64,000 nucleotides of DNA, taken from assembly GCF_037203765.1 (NCBI RefSeq), contig NZ_JBBCAS010000003.1:348939-412938 (forward strand), read 5' to 3'. How positions within the stretch are numbered: position 1 is the stretch's first letter; every line of letters starts with the position of its first letter. Shown one piece after another: positions 1 through 7,654 of the stretch. The notes under the pieces were generated by a model, which saw nothing but the letters and a program-made list of their open reading frames with translations, was not told the DNA's origin and searched no databases. Origin of the DNA: Sediminicola sp037203765. Lineage in GTDB: Bacteria; Bacteroidota; Bacteroidia; Flavobacteriales; Flavobacteriaceae. A program made the position numbers and the translations under genes.

Positions 1-516
1 TGTGGCCCAGAGTTTATAGGCATCGGGATCATCTTCATAGAATTCATCTGAGGTGAGTACATTCCCTGCTTTGATCGGGATATGATTTTCTTTGGCGAAG
101 GTGGCGGCCTTCATGAAAAGTTCAAAGTTGGCCGTTGGGGAGTAATCCGCATTGATAAATCTGGAATTATTGATTCCCGAAGTGGTGGATGCTGCCATGG
201 CCAAAACAATATCCCTAATCTTAACATCTTTCTGATAGGAACCTGCAGAGCCCACACGGATCATGTTTTTTACGCCATATTCATTGATCAGCTCGTGATA
301 ATAGATCATGGCTGAGGGAATACCCATACCGCTTCCCTGTACGGATACCCTTTTGCCCTTATAAGTGCCGGTAAACCCGTACATGCCCCTTATCTCATTG
401 TAACAGTACGGGTCTTTCAAAAATGTTTCGGCAATCCATTTTGCGCGTAGTGGGTCCCCTGGAAGGAGCACGGTTTCCGCAATATCCCCTTTTTTCGCAT
501 TGATATGGGTACTCAT
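1..516 (-). CDS. deoD: Purine nucleoside phosphorylase DeoD-type (3' end beyond window)
   Basis: Reading leftwards from an ATG at 516 gives 172 residues that run off the window edge in frame, so the C-terminus is missing. DeoD cleaves purine (deoxy)nucleosides with phosphate to free base and (deoxy)ribose-1-phosphate in the cytosol. Family landmarks visible are the N-terminal MSTHINAKKGDIAETVLLPG start, the phosphate-binding GDPLRA segment, GSGMGIPS and RVGSAGS. It follows deoC by 10 bp, and after phosphopentose mutation its product is the substrate of DeoC, so the two form a deoxynucleoside salvage pair. A uridine phosphorylase is the main alternative; the N-terminus favours DeoD. Confidence 0.9.
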   Translation of the reverse strand, partial: MSTHINAKKGDIAETVLLPGDPLRAKWIAETFLKDPYCYNEIRGMYGFTGTYKGKRVSVQGSGMGIPSAMIYYHELINEYGVKNMIRVGSAGSYQKDVKIRDIVLAMAASTTSGINNSRFINADYSPTANFELFMKAATFAKENHIPIKAGNVLTSDEFYEDDPDAYKLWAT

Positions 517-526
517 ACCTGTTGGT

Positions 527-1171
527 TTATGTTCCTGTAACTATATTGATGCCTGAGGATGTGCCAATTCTATCGGCACCCAGTTCAATATATTTTAAGG
601 CCATTTCCCTGTTTTTAATTCCACCCGAGGCCTTTATTTTTATATTGTTTCCAACGGTTTTTTTCAATAGGGATATATCCTTAATGGTTGCCCCTTCCGG
701 TCCAAAACCTGTAGAGGTCTTAACATAATCGGCCTTAGCAAGTTCAATGAGCTTACAGGCCTTTATTTTTTCTTCATCGGTAAGATAACAGGTCTCGATG
801 ATGACTTTCAAAATTGTGTTACCGAGGACCTGTTTGATTTTTTTTATTTCCTCCAGGACCAAATCAAATTCCTTGGATTTTAACCATCCTACATTCAAGA
901 CCATGTCAATTTCATCCGCCCCATTGGCGATACAATCCTCCGCTTCTCCAACTTTGGATGCGGTGCTCATAGCTCCTAATGGAAATCCAATAACTGCCAC
1001 GAGGTGCACGGGAGAGCCCTTAAGTTCTCTTTTTGCCAAGGGGATATGGCATCCATTGACACAAACACCATAAAATTGATATTTTTTGGCCTCTGCACAT
1101 AAATTGATGATGGCGTGATCTGTGGCTGTAGGGTTTAAAAGGGTATGGTCAATATAAGTTTCGAGGCCCAT
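527..1171 (-). CDS. deoC: Deoxyribose-phosphate aldolase
   Basis: A 214-residue class I aldolase that splits 2-deoxyribose-5-phosphate into glyceraldehyde-3-phosphate and acetaldehyde. The Schiff-base lysine is K151 in VKTSTGF, the second active-site lysine is K180 in KASGG, and the EIDMV aspartate is near residue 89. Length fits the short bacterial DeoC type. It lies 3 bp after the TerB-like gene and 10 bp before deoD, so all three are probably co-transcribed from the boxed promoter upstream of 1585. That would place deoxynucleoside salvage in the same regulon as the stress genes. Confidence 0.95.
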   Translation of the reverse strand: MGLETYIDHTLLNPTATDHAIINLCAEAKKYQFYGVCVNGCHIPLAKRELKGSPVHLVAVIGFPLGAMSTASKVGEAEDCIANGADEIDMVLNVGWLKSKEFDLVLEEIKKIKQVLGNTILKVIIETCYLTDEEKIKACKLIELAKADYVKTSTGFGPEGATIKDISLLKKTVGNNIKIKASGGIKNREMALKYIELGADRIGTSSGINIVTGT

Positions 1172-1174
1172 GAA

Positions 1175-1585
1175 TTATGTTATACTTTTTAAAAACAGTT
1201 TTAGTTTTGCCAAGATAATTAATTCCGATTTGTTCTTGCCTGCAAAGGAAGCGGCAATGGCCTCTGCTGTTCTCCATATAAGCGTGGTCATCTTGGGACT
1301 GATCTTATCTTTATGTTCTCTAAAGAAATCCTTGAATTCCTCGAAATATAGTTCACCTTCTTTTTCCTCGTCCTGTAACCAATCGAATACAATTTCTATT
1401 TGGTAGGCGGCATCGGCCCCAAATTCATCCTCCACCTCATCTACATCCAACCATTTCTCCTTGATGGCTTGTTTTAGCCTAATGACCTCAATTGGCCTAA
1501 TGGTATTATCGGCCATGGCAATAGCGTAAAAAAGTTTCCCTAGGTTTTGATATAGTTCGTTCCCGATTTTTTGTGAGTTCAGCAT
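1175..1585 (-). CDS. TerB-like all-helical hypothetical protein
   Basis: A 136-residue acidic, helical, cytosolic protein without signal peptide or membrane segment. The N-terminal part (about residues 15-40, YAIAMADNTIRPIEVIRLKQ) resembles the TerB/tellurite-resistance fold, in which an acidic helix pair (ADG/ADN...E) can bind a metal ion; this is a family-level impression only. It is the first gene of the operon with deoC and deoD (3 bp gap) and starts about 19 nt after the predicted transcription start. The precise function is unknown. Confidence 0.7.
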   Translation of the reverse strand: MLNSQKIGNELYQNLGKLFYAIAMADNTIRPIEVIRLKQAIKEKWLDVDEVEDEFGADAAYQIEIVFDWLQDEEKEGELYFEEFKDFFREHKDKISPKMTTLIWRTAEAIAASFAGKNKSELIILAKLKLFLKSIT

Positions 1586-1608
1586 GACTGTACAATTTAT
1601 GATCTCAT

Positions 1609-1651
1609 CAAAAATAAGGCTACTATCAACCTTTTTTTATGATTATTGTCA
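1609..1651 (-). promoter_or_regulatory. TGA-N6-TCA box plus -7 element for terB-like/deoC/deoD
   Basis: The box TGATTATTGTCA is at 1640-1651. On the minus strand the -7 element TATTTTTG reads 1616 to 1609, a perfect TAnnTTTG. Box centre (1645.5) to the first T of the -7 is 29.5 bp, the distance found throughout this region. Confidence 0.75.
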
Positions 1652-1774
1652 GTTGTAATCTTAGGAAATTTCCATAATTATCTAAATTCTAGTGTAGTTA
1701 TCAACCTGTGTTTTTTCTATAGGCATCCCTTGTGGTTATCTTTTTTGAGACCAAAAAATGGGTCGATATGGGTA

Positions 1775-1817
1775 TGACCATGGTCATTTTTAAGGAAAAT
1801 GAACCAACTTATATTTA
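1775..1817 (+). promoter_or_regulatory. TGA-N6-TCA box plus -7 element for the mlaEFD-like operon
   Basis: The perfect palindrome TGACCATGGTCA is at 1775-1786 and TATATTTA (TAnnTTTR) at 1810-1817, again 29.5 bp from box centre to the first T. Transcription should begin near 1822, which lies downstream of the first possible ATG (1799) and so favours the ATG at 1847 for the permease. Confidence 0.75.
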
Positions 1818-1846
1818 TAAGAGCCAATAATCTTTACGATAGAAGG

Positions 1847-2629
1847 ATGAAACTGACTACTCAAATAAAAAGTGGGATTCTAAAGTTCTTTGACCAGATA
1901 GGGGATCTTTCTTTTTTTTCGGGACGGTTTTTTAGGGAGTTTCTAAAGCCCCCTTATGAGTTTTCAGAACTGTTGCACCAATGCTATAACGTAGGAAACA
2001 GGTCCTTGCCCTTGGTTGGGATCACAGGATTTATTATTGGTTTGGTATTGACCCTTCAGACTAGGCCTACCCTGGAGGAATTCGGAGCGGTATCCTGGAT
2101 GCCCAATATGGTTGGAATATCCATTGTAAGAGAAATTGGTCCCGTGATCGTTGCACTCATCTGTGCTGGCCGTGTGGCCTCAGGGATGGGAGCGGAATTG
2201 GGCTCCATGAGGGTAACGGAACAAATAGACGCCATGGAAGTTTCGGGTACAAACCCATTTAAATTTTTAGTGGTTACGCGGATATTGGCTACCATGCTCA
2301 TGTTGCCCCTACTGGTCATATTGGGGGATATGTTTGCATTGTATGGTTCCTTTTTGGTGGAGAACGTAAAAGGGGAGGTGTCGTTTGCCCTATATTTTAA
2401 TAAGGTATTTGAATCCTTGGGTTTCAGTGACCTGATACCGGCGGTGATCAAATCCTTTTTCTTTGGTTTTGCCATTGGGCTGGTAGGCTGTTATAAGGGT
2501 TATTACTGTAAAAAAGGAACCGTTGGTGTAGGGGTCGCAGCAAATACCGCTGTGGTCATGGCCTCAATGCTCATTTTTATCATAGACTTTGTGGCCGTAT
2601 TTATTTCAGATATATTTTATGAACTCTAA
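1847..2629 (+). CDS. mlaE: MlaE-family ABC transporter permease
   Basis: A 260-residue polytopic inner-membrane protein of the MlaE family, the permease of an MCE-type phospholipid transporter. It shows the family core: IVREIGPVIVALICAGRVASGMGAELGSM around residues 95-125, followed by EQIDAME, the coupling-helix region, and hydrophobic C-terminal segments. A longer form from an ATG at 1799 is possible, but the predicted promoter (-7 at 1810-1817) would place that codon upstream of the transcript. The stop codon overlaps the next ATG by one base, indicating translational coupling with the ATPase. In bacteria such transporters maintain outer-membrane lipid asymmetry. Confidence 0.92.
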   Translation: MKLTTQIKSGILKFFDQIGDLSFFSGRFFREFLKPPYEFSELLHQCYNVGNRSLPLVGITGFIIGLVLTLQTRPTLEEFGAVSWMPNMVGISIVREIGPVIVALICAGRVASGMGAELGSMRVTEQIDAMEVSGTNPFKFLVVTRILATMLMLPLLVILGDMFALYGSFLVENVKGEVSFALYFNKVFESLGFSDLIPAVIKSFFFGFAIGLVGCYKGYYCKKGTVGVGVAANTAVVMASMLIFIIDFVAVFISDIFYEL

Positions 2630-3405
2630 TGCCTATGGAGGATACTACGAATAGACCAGAATTGAGGGAAACGAAAGAAAAGGTAATTGATATAAAGGAA
2701 CTGAGAAAAAGTTTTGGTGACAATCATGTGCTCAATGGCTTTAATATGCATCTCCTCAAAGGGGAGAATTTGGTTATTATGGGCAAATCGGGTTCTGGCA
2801 AATCGGTATTGATAAAATGCCTGGTAGGCTTGGAGACCGCTGATAGTGGATCGATCAATATTATGGGCCATGAAGTTACGGAGCTGGACCGATCCATGTT
2901 GGACATCTTACGGGCGGAAATCGGTTTTTTGTTCCAAGGGAGTGCCCTTTATGATTCCATGACCGTCCGAGAGAATTTGGAGTTTCCCTTGAGAAGACAT
3001 AAAAAAAGGTTTGATAAAGCCATGGATACCAATACTATTGTTTTGGAAGCCTTGGAAAATGTGGGGTTGGCACATACCTTGGAGATGATGCCCAGTGAAC
3101 TCTCCGGAGGAATGAAACGAAGGATAGCACTGGCAAGAACCTTGATCATACGGCCCAAAATTATATTGTATGACGAACCTACCAGTGGATTGGATCCCAT
3201 AACCTCCAAGGAAATTATAGAACTGATGCTTCGGATCCAAAAGAAATACGAAACCTCCTCCCTGATCATAACCCATGACGTGGACTGTGCCAGGGTCATA
3301 TCGGATAGAATGATTCTCTTGGTTGACGGCATAAATTATGCGGAAGGTAGATATAACGAACTAGTGAAGGCAAGCGATCCAAAAATAAAAGCCTTCTTCA
3401 AATAA
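2629..3405 (+). CDS. mlaF: MlaF-family ABC transporter ATPase
   Basis: A 258-residue ATP-binding subunit that energises the MlaE-type permease. Walker A is GKSGSGKS (about 52-59), the Q-loop lies in GFLFQGSALYDSM, the signature is LSGGMKRR (near 158), Walker B is IILYDEPTSGLDP (near 178), and the H-loop is IITHD. FQGSALYDSMTV is typical of MlaF rather than of other ABC importers. It overlaps the permease by 1 nt and is followed 7 nt later by the MCE protein, giving the usual permease-ATPase-MCE order of Bacteroidota. Confidence 0.93.
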   Translation: MPMEDTTNRPELRETKEKVIDIKELRKSFGDNHVLNGFNMHLLKGENLVIMGKSGSGKSVLIKCLVGLETADSGSINIMGHEVTELDRSMLDILRAEIGFLFQGSALYDSMTVRENLEFPLRRHKKRFDKAMDTNTIVLEALENVGLAHTLEMMPSELSGGMKRRIALARTLIIRPKIILYDEPTSGLDPITSKEIIELMLRIQKKYETSSLIITHDVDCARVISDRMILLVDGINYAEGRYNELVKASDPKIKAFFK

Positions 3406-3412
3406 TTAGATC

Positions 3413-4411
3413 ATGGTAAAATCAACTACAAGAAATAACATTAGATTGGGATTGTTTGTTGTCATAGGAACCATACTTCTGGTGGTAGCTGCTTATCTTA
3501 TTGGGAACAATAAAAGCATGTTCAGCAAGACGTTTTCCATCAGTGCAAAATTCAACAATGTAAATGGTCTGATCTTGGGAAACAATGTCAGGTTCTCCGG
3601 TATTGTGGTAGGAACGGTCAAGGGAATAGAAATGGAAAGTGATACCATAATCAGGGTGCGTATGGCCATTGAGGAAAAAATGCAACGTTATATTAAGAAG
3701 GATGCCATAGCCACCATAGGTTCGGATGGACTTGTTGGCAGTATGATCATCAATATTATACCGGGCAAAAATAACGCCCCCTTGGTTCAGGACAACGATG
3801 AAATTGCTTCCTACAGTAGGATCGCCACGGAAGACATGTTGAGTACATTGAATGTTACCAATGAAAATGCCGCCATGCTAACGGCAGACCTCTTAAAGGT
3901 GTCCCAGTCCCTGACCAAGGGTAAAGGTACCATGGGCCGATTATTGAATGACACTGTCATGGCCACCAATTTAGAGAAGATCGTGATGAATCTAAAATTC
4001 ACCAGTGATCAGGCTAATATTGCGTTTACCAACTTGAATGATTTGGTGAAAACCATTGATATGGAGAACAGTACAGCCGGAATTTTATTAAGTGATTCCA
4101 TCTCTGGTAACCAAATGAAGGCGATGATCAACACTATGCAATCCACGAGTTTGAAAATAGAGGAGATCACCAAAGAGGTACAAGCACTTGTCAAAAATGT
4201 TAAGGAAGGGGATGGGGCTTTAAATTACTTGACCACAGATACGTTGTTGGTCGAACAATTGGATGCCGCCCTAAAAAATATTGAATCCGGAACAGAAAAA
4301 TTTGATGAAAATATGGAAGCCCTAAAACACAACTTTTTGTTCAGGGGATATTTTAAAAAGCAGGAAAAGAAACGGCTAAAAGAGCAAAATAGAAATGGTG
4401 CCAATAACTAA
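3413..4411 (+). CDS. mlaD: MlaD-like MCE-domain substrate-binding protein
   Basis: A 332-residue protein with one N-terminal membrane anchor (about residues 11-30, GLFVVIGTILLVVAAYLIG) followed by an MCE domain (about 36-115; NNVRFSGIVVGTVKGIEM and GSDGLVGSMIINI are characteristic) and a long helical, partly coiled tail in the periplasm. MCE proteins bind and shuttle phospholipids between membranes. It is longer than E. coli MlaD (about 183 residues), as usual in Bacteroidota, where the tail probably helps to bridge the periplasm. It is the last gene of the three-gene operon and converges on the ArsC-like gene with 16 bp between. Confidence 0.9.
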   Translation: MVKSTTRNNIRLGLFVVIGTILLVVAAYLIGNNKSMFSKTFSISAKFNNVNGLILGNNVRFSGIVVGTVKGIEMESDTIIRVRMAIEEKMQRYIKKDAIATIGSDGLVGSMIINIIPGKNNAPLVQDNDEIASYSRIATEDMLSTLNVTNENAAMLTADLLKVSQSLTKGKGTMGRLLNDTVMATNLEKIVMNLKFTSDQANIAFTNLNDLVKTIDMENSTAGILLSDSISGNQMKAMINTMQSTSLKIEEITKEVQALVKNVKEGDGALNYLTTDTLLVEQLDAALKNIESGTEKFDENMEALKHNFLFRGYFKKQEKKRLKEQNRNGANN

Positions 4412-4427
4412 TGGACCATTCCACAAC

Positions 4428-4796
4428 TCATATTTTGATGATATCCGTAGGAGTTTCAATTAGAATGGTAAGCTTTCCTCTTATGGCCACCGGCTGCTTC
4501 ATTATATCTGGATTATGACGGATCATTTTTATCCAGTCATCTTCGGAAAAGTCATGGTGTTCCTTAAATCGGGCCTTGTAAATAGGATGGTCCTGGTTTA
4601 CCATATCCTTGATTTCCAAATGTAATCGTTCCGCAATCTCAGCGATCTGTGTCCCGGTTAAAGGTGTTTTTAGGATATCAATTTCATGTATGGGCAACCC
4701 TTCCGCCTTGGCATAGGCGAGTGTTTGTTTTGCCCTGGTTGACTTGGAACTATAGTACAGGGTAATCTGTCTTTCTGAGGTTGCAATTTCTCCCAT
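4428..4796 (-). CDS. ArsC/Spx-like thioredoxin-fold protein without cysteine
   Basis: A 122-residue protein of the arsenate reductase (ArsC/Spx/YffB) fold: an initial strand ITLYYSSKS, then a helix KQTLAYAKAEG, EIDILKTPLTGTQI, and a C-terminal KQPVAIRGKLTIL (the cis-Pro segment RP in true ArsC). The active-site cysteine expected after the first strand is replaced by serine, and there is no cysteine anywhere in the protein, so it cannot be a thiol reductase. The start is the ATG at 4796; a TTG two codons upstream is less likely. It is the last gene of the operon starting at 6107. A paralogue lies at 23930-24334. Confidence 0.8.
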   Translation of the reverse strand: MGEIATSERQITLYYSSKSTRAKQTLAYAKAEGLPIHEIDILKTPLTGTQIAEIAERLHLEIKDMVNQDHPIYKARFKEHHDFSEDDWIKMIRHNPDIMKQPVAIRGKLTILIETPTDIIKI

Positions 4797-4806
4797 GATC
4801 AAAGTA

Positions 4807-5037
4807 TTAGGTGGGTTTGATTTGTGTTCGATGTGTCTCCAAGTGGTGTCTGAGCAATTGTTTTAGGCTATCAAGATAGGCACTTAAGATAGACTGATCC
4901 AAGTTGGGATGTCCCTCATTGGGCAATGTAAGTGGGTTTTCGTCTAAAAATTTATACAATTCAGGGTAATTGGTTTCAATATTTGAAGTCAATTGGGTGA
5001 TCTTATTTAAGATAGATTCGGAATTTGTCATGATCAT
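4807..5037 (-). CDS. Small hypothetical protein
   Basis: A 76-residue hydrophilic, probably helical protein with no signal peptide or recognised domain. An internal ATG at 5031 is an equally possible start. It sits 6 bp after the coiled-coil gene and about 10 bp before the ArsC-like gene, all on the same strand, so it is very probably part of the box-driven operon. I do not recognise the family. Confidence 0.6.
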   Translation of the reverse strand: MIMTNSESILNKITQLTSNIETNYPELYKFLDENPLTLPNEGHPNLDQSILSAYLDSLKQLLRHHLETHRTQIKPT

Positions 5038-5043
5038 TATTTT

Positions 5044-5463
5044 TTAAGGTTCTTGGGGTGCCATTATGGTATAAAAGGATTCACTGTCCATTATATATTC
5101 CGTAATGGTAAAAACTTCCTTTCTGTTGTTTCTGAAAGTTTTTATAAAATTGCTTATTTCCTGTTCCAAATGTTGGTGTTCCAGCGCAAAGACTCCGGCA
5201 TCTTGTCTTTTGGGGTTTTCTACCAAATATCCTACCTGAATGATGTGTTTGCCCACTTTTGCCAAAAGATCTTCACAAGTTTGACCCAGCTTCAATAGAT
5301 TCTTTTTGATGTCTTTCACCATGGCCAAATTCTCGGCTTTGGTAATCCAAATGAAATATTTGTCTATTAAATGGTGCAAAAATCGAAGATCATCCTTGTA
5401 GAAAAGCAGATCGGACTTCCAATGTTCCGATAACACATAAAGCTCTTCCCAATTAGTTTTCAT
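5044..5463 (-). CDS. Helical hypothetical protein (paralogue of 20434-20877)
   Basis: A 139-residue all-helical cytosolic protein. Its first half (W-K-S-D-L-L-F-Y-K-D-D-L-R-F-L-H-H-L-I-D) matches the protein at 20434-20877, where the pattern reads W-F-S-E-L-M-F-F-K-D-E-Q-L-F-L-N-D-L-I, with similar length and helical periodicity throughout, so the two are paralogues. No catalytic motif is visible and function is unknown. It is second in the operon after the WG-repeat gene (14 bp gap). Both paralogues lie behind the same type of palindromic box. Confidence 0.7.
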   Translation of the reverse strand: MKTNWEELYVLSEHWKSDLLFYKDDLRFLHHLIDKYFIWITKAENLAMVKDIKKNLLKLGQTCEDLLAKVGKHIIQVGYLVENPKRQDAGVFALEHQHLEQEISNFIKTFRNNRKEVFTITEYIMDSESFYTIMAPQEP

Positions 5464-5477
5464 AGTGGCTCCTGTAT

Positions 5478-6107
5478 TTACATCGTTATTTTTCTTATCT
5501 CCAAGCTGTTGTCCTCATTCCGAACAGCAATCAATGTTTCACTCAATAATTTGGTCCTCAACCAAGGGGTTTGATACCTCTTGGAAGTCATTTGAATGTT
5601 TGTGGGTTTGGCCAGATATTCTATGATTTTTCCGGAGGTATCCATAAGGACCTCATGGAATTTATAGTCATAGACTTTTAGTTTAAATTCGTTCTCACCC
5701 CTAAAGACTTTTTCAAAAATGATCCCTGTAAAGTATCCACTGTCGTATTGGGCCACATTCAAAAATTGATAATCAATGACCAACTTCCCGGTTGTATCGA
5801 TAAAGCCGTAATAGGGTATGCCTTCTTCTACTTTTTTTACCAGACATCTTCCTTGTTTAAAAATGGGATATTTTACCCCCATTATCCCAAATGTGGATGG
5901 GTCTGCAGAACGGTCAAAGACCAGATCACTTCTAAAATTGATGACCAGATCTCCTTTAGTGTTCATAAATCCCCATTGCTCTCCTTTTTTGATGGCTGCG
6001 AGACCTTCACTAAATGGAGCAATTTCCTCTATGCCCGTAAATGCCTGGGCAACTACGAATAGCGGGATCAAAAGAAACAGTACAAATGGTGTGAATTTAT
6101 TTTTCAT
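5478..6107 (-). CDS. Exported WG-repeat protein
   Basis: A 209-residue protein with a signal peptide (about residues 1-20, KNKFTPFVLFLLIPLFVVAQA). WG-type repeats are visible as FSEGLAAIKKGEQWGFMNTKG (near 33-52) and YYGFIDTTGKLVIDYQF (near 98-115), the usual ...WGFID..G..VI pattern of WG proteins, which are thought to be binding modules. No enzyme motif is seen. It is the first gene of a four-gene leftward operon and starts about 20 nt after its predicted transcription start. Confidence 0.8.
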   Translation of the reverse strand: MKNKFTPFVLFLLIPLFVVAQAFTGIEEIAPFSEGLAAIKKGEQWGFMNTKGDLVINFRSDLVFDRSADPSTFGIMGVKYPIFKQGRCLVKKVEEGIPYYGFIDTTGKLVIDYQFLNVAQYDSGYFTGIIFEKVFRGENEFKLKVYDYKFHEVLMDTSGKIIEYLAKPTNIQMTSKRYQTPWLRTKLLSETLIAVRNEDNSLEIRKITM

Positions 6108-6131
6108 GGTGTGCTTTTTTATTAGGTATTG

Positions 6132-6174
6132 CCAAAGTATTGTTTGTTCCGTTCATATGAAATGATAATTATCA
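6132..6174 (-). promoter_or_regulatory. TGA-N6-TCA box plus -7 element for the WG-repeat operon
   Basis: The box TGATAATTATCA, a perfect palindrome, is at 6163-6174. The minus-strand -7 (TACTTTGG) begins at 6139, 29.5 bp from the box centre. A separate box for the divergent hpf gene lies 39 bp further right. Confidence 0.7.
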
Positions 6175-6213
6175 GTTACACCGGGTGGCGACCCCATGAT
6201 CATTCCATGGATA

Positions 6214-6256
6214 TGACATTAATCATAGTAACCAAAATTGACAATAATTAATTTTA
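6214..6256 (+). promoter_or_regulatory. TGA-N6-TCA box plus -7 element for hpf
   Basis: The box TGACATTAATCA is at 6214-6225 and TAATTTTA at 6249-6256, with 29.5 bp between centre and first T. The predicted start near 6261 leaves an unusually long leader of about 137 nt before the hpf ATG; it contains a 16-codon reading frame at 6316-6366. Confidence 0.72.
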
Positions 6257-6315
6257 TGCTTGGGAAGGGTATTTTGGTTCAACATCCTGATTCTATAATT
6301 CAAAAGTTGGGGAAA

Positions 6316-6366
6316 ATGGAATTCAAAGAACTTGGACAGGTACCAATGGAGTTTAGGAACTTTTAA
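6316..6366 (+). other. Possible leader peptide upstream of hpf
   Basis: Within the long predicted hpf leader an ATG preceded by a purine-rich GGGGAAA starts a 16-codon frame (MEFKELGQVPMEFRNF) that stops at 6366, 31 nt before the hpf ATG. It could be chance or a regulatory leader peptide; nothing else supports it. Confidence 0.25.
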
Positions 6367-6397
6367 TAAATGTCCATTAACATTAAACTGCACTAAA

Positions 6398-6700
6398 ATG
6401 ACAATAAACGTTCAGCATGTAAATATGCCCACCAGCGAGGCGACAACGGAATATGTAACCAAAAAGTTGAACAAACTGGGAGATAGATACCATTGGGTAA
6501 TCGCGGCCAAAGTCCATTTTAAACTGGAAAATGACCCAACGGATAAAGGCAAGTTGTGCGAAATTGAACTGAGTGCTCCCGGGCCCAGAATATTCGCCAA
6601 ATCCAATGAGGCACATTTTGAGAAAGCAGCGGTGGCCACTTTGAACGATTTGGAAAGACAACTGAAGAAACTCAATGAAAAACGAAACAAAAGATTCTGA
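6398..6700 (+). CDS. hpf: Ribosome hibernation-promoting factor, short form
   Basis: A 100-residue protein of the HPF/RaiA family, which binds the 30S decoding centre and makes ribosomes inactive in starved or oxygen-limited cells. Features are the N-terminal MTINVQHVNMPTSEATTEYVTKKLNKL, the acidic LENDPTDKGKLCEIEL strand pair and the final DLERQLKKLNEKRNK. It lacks the C-terminal dimerisation domain of long HPF. The start at 6398 matches the family start; a longer frame from 6332 adds 22 non-homologous residues. Its promoter carries the regional TGA-N6-TCA box. Confidence 0.9.
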   Translation: MTINVQHVNMPTSEATTEYVTKKLNKLGDRYHWVIAAKVHFKLENDPTDKGKLCEIELSAPGPRIFAKSNEAHFEKAAVATLNDLERQLKKLNEKRNKRF

Positions 6701-6723
6701 ACATCCCAATAGTGCACTTGGCA

Positions 6724-6731
6724 TAGTTTTG
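6724..6731 (+). promoter_or_regulatory. Predicted -7 promoter element before the usp at 6783
   Basis: TAGTTTTG is a perfect TAnnTTTG, 52 nt upstream of the usp start and downstream of the hpf stop. No TGA-N6-TCA box lies at the usual distance (that position falls inside hpf), so this usp may have its own constitutive start and also be read through from hpf. Confidence 0.4.
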
Positions 6732-6782
6732 ATTTCTATATAATTATCAATAATGCAAAGGCAACACGGTAATAACTTAGTC

Positions 6783-7616
6783 ATGAAGAAAATAATGGTC
6801 CCCGTAGATTTCTCGGAATTTTCCGAATATGCCCTGGAAGTGGCTGCCAATCTGGCCAAAGCATATGGTGCGGAAATTCAGGTTTTCCACATGCTGGGTA
6901 TTTCAGAATCCGTACTAGCGGCCAACGAGGCTATTGAAATGGCAGAGGCCAAATATTATATGGGCATGGCCAAGGAAAGGTTCGCCACGTTTTTGAATAA
7001 AGATTATTTGAAGGGTATCAGGATTACGGAGATCATTCAGAATTATAAGGTCTTCAGCGAAATTAATGAGCTGGCCAAAGAGCAGGATATTGATTTGATT
7101 GTAATGGGTTCCCACGGCTCCAAAGGGCTGAGTGAATTTTTTGTGGGATCCAATACCGAGAAGGTCGTTCGGACTTCCGCTATACCCGTGCTGGTGATAA
7201 AACAGCGAAGGCCCCAATTTAAAATGGAAAAGGTGGTATTCGCCTGTGATTTCAAAAAAGAGAATCTGTTTGCTTTTATCCATGCCGTCAACCTATTTGC
7301 CACTCATGGGGCACAGCTGAATTTGGTCTATGTGAACAAGCCCAATGAGTATTATATTACCAAAGCGGAATTGGATGAGAGGATAACTTATTTTATGTCA
7401 AAGGTACGGGACCAAAACGTAACGAATATGAACGTGGCCTATGTGACCGATTACTCCATTGAGCATGGGATTTTGGAGTATTGTAAACAGATCCAAGCAG
7501 ATCTTGTGGCCATTCCCACGCACGGGAGAAAAGGTTGGGCACATTTTTTTGTCGGTAGTTTGGGTGAGAATATGGCCAATCATGCCGAAATACCGGTAAT
7601 GACTTTTAGGATTTAA
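6783..7616 (+). CDS. Universal stress protein, two intact UspA domains
   Basis: A 277-residue tandem UspA protein. Domain 1 runs from MKKIMVPVDFSEFSEYAL to about residue 145 and ends in GSHGSKGLSEFFVGSNT, the G-2x-G-9x-G-(S/T) ATP-binding signature. Domain 2 ends in PTHGRKGWAHFFVGSLG, also intact, unlike the seven tandem paralogues further right. The start at 6783 is chosen because the family begins with MK-K-I-(L/M)-V-P-x-D-F-S. Usp proteins are cytosolic ATP-binding stress proteins of survival regulons. It lies 82 bp after hpf on the same strand. Confidence 0.9.
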   Translation: MKKIMVPVDFSEFSEYALEVAANLAKAYGAEIQVFHMLGISESVLAANEAIEMAEAKYYMGMAKERFATFLNKDYLKGIRITEIIQNYKVFSEINELAKEQDIDLIVMGSHGSKGLSEFFVGSNTEKVVRTSAIPVLVIKQRRPQFKMEKVVFACDFKKENLFAFIHAVNLFATHGAQLNLVYVNKPNEYYITKAELDERITYFMSKVRDQNVTNMNVAYVTDYSIEHGILEYCKQIQADLVAIPTHGRKGWAHFFVGSLGENMANHAEIPVMTFRI

Positions 7617-7654
7617 GAATTTTCAAAGGTAGTTTTGCTTACATTAATTTGATT

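Noticed and set aside
2908..3332. Long antisense frames within the MlaF-like ATPase gene
   Set aside because: They overlap the Walker and signature motifs on the other strand; shadows of a real gene.
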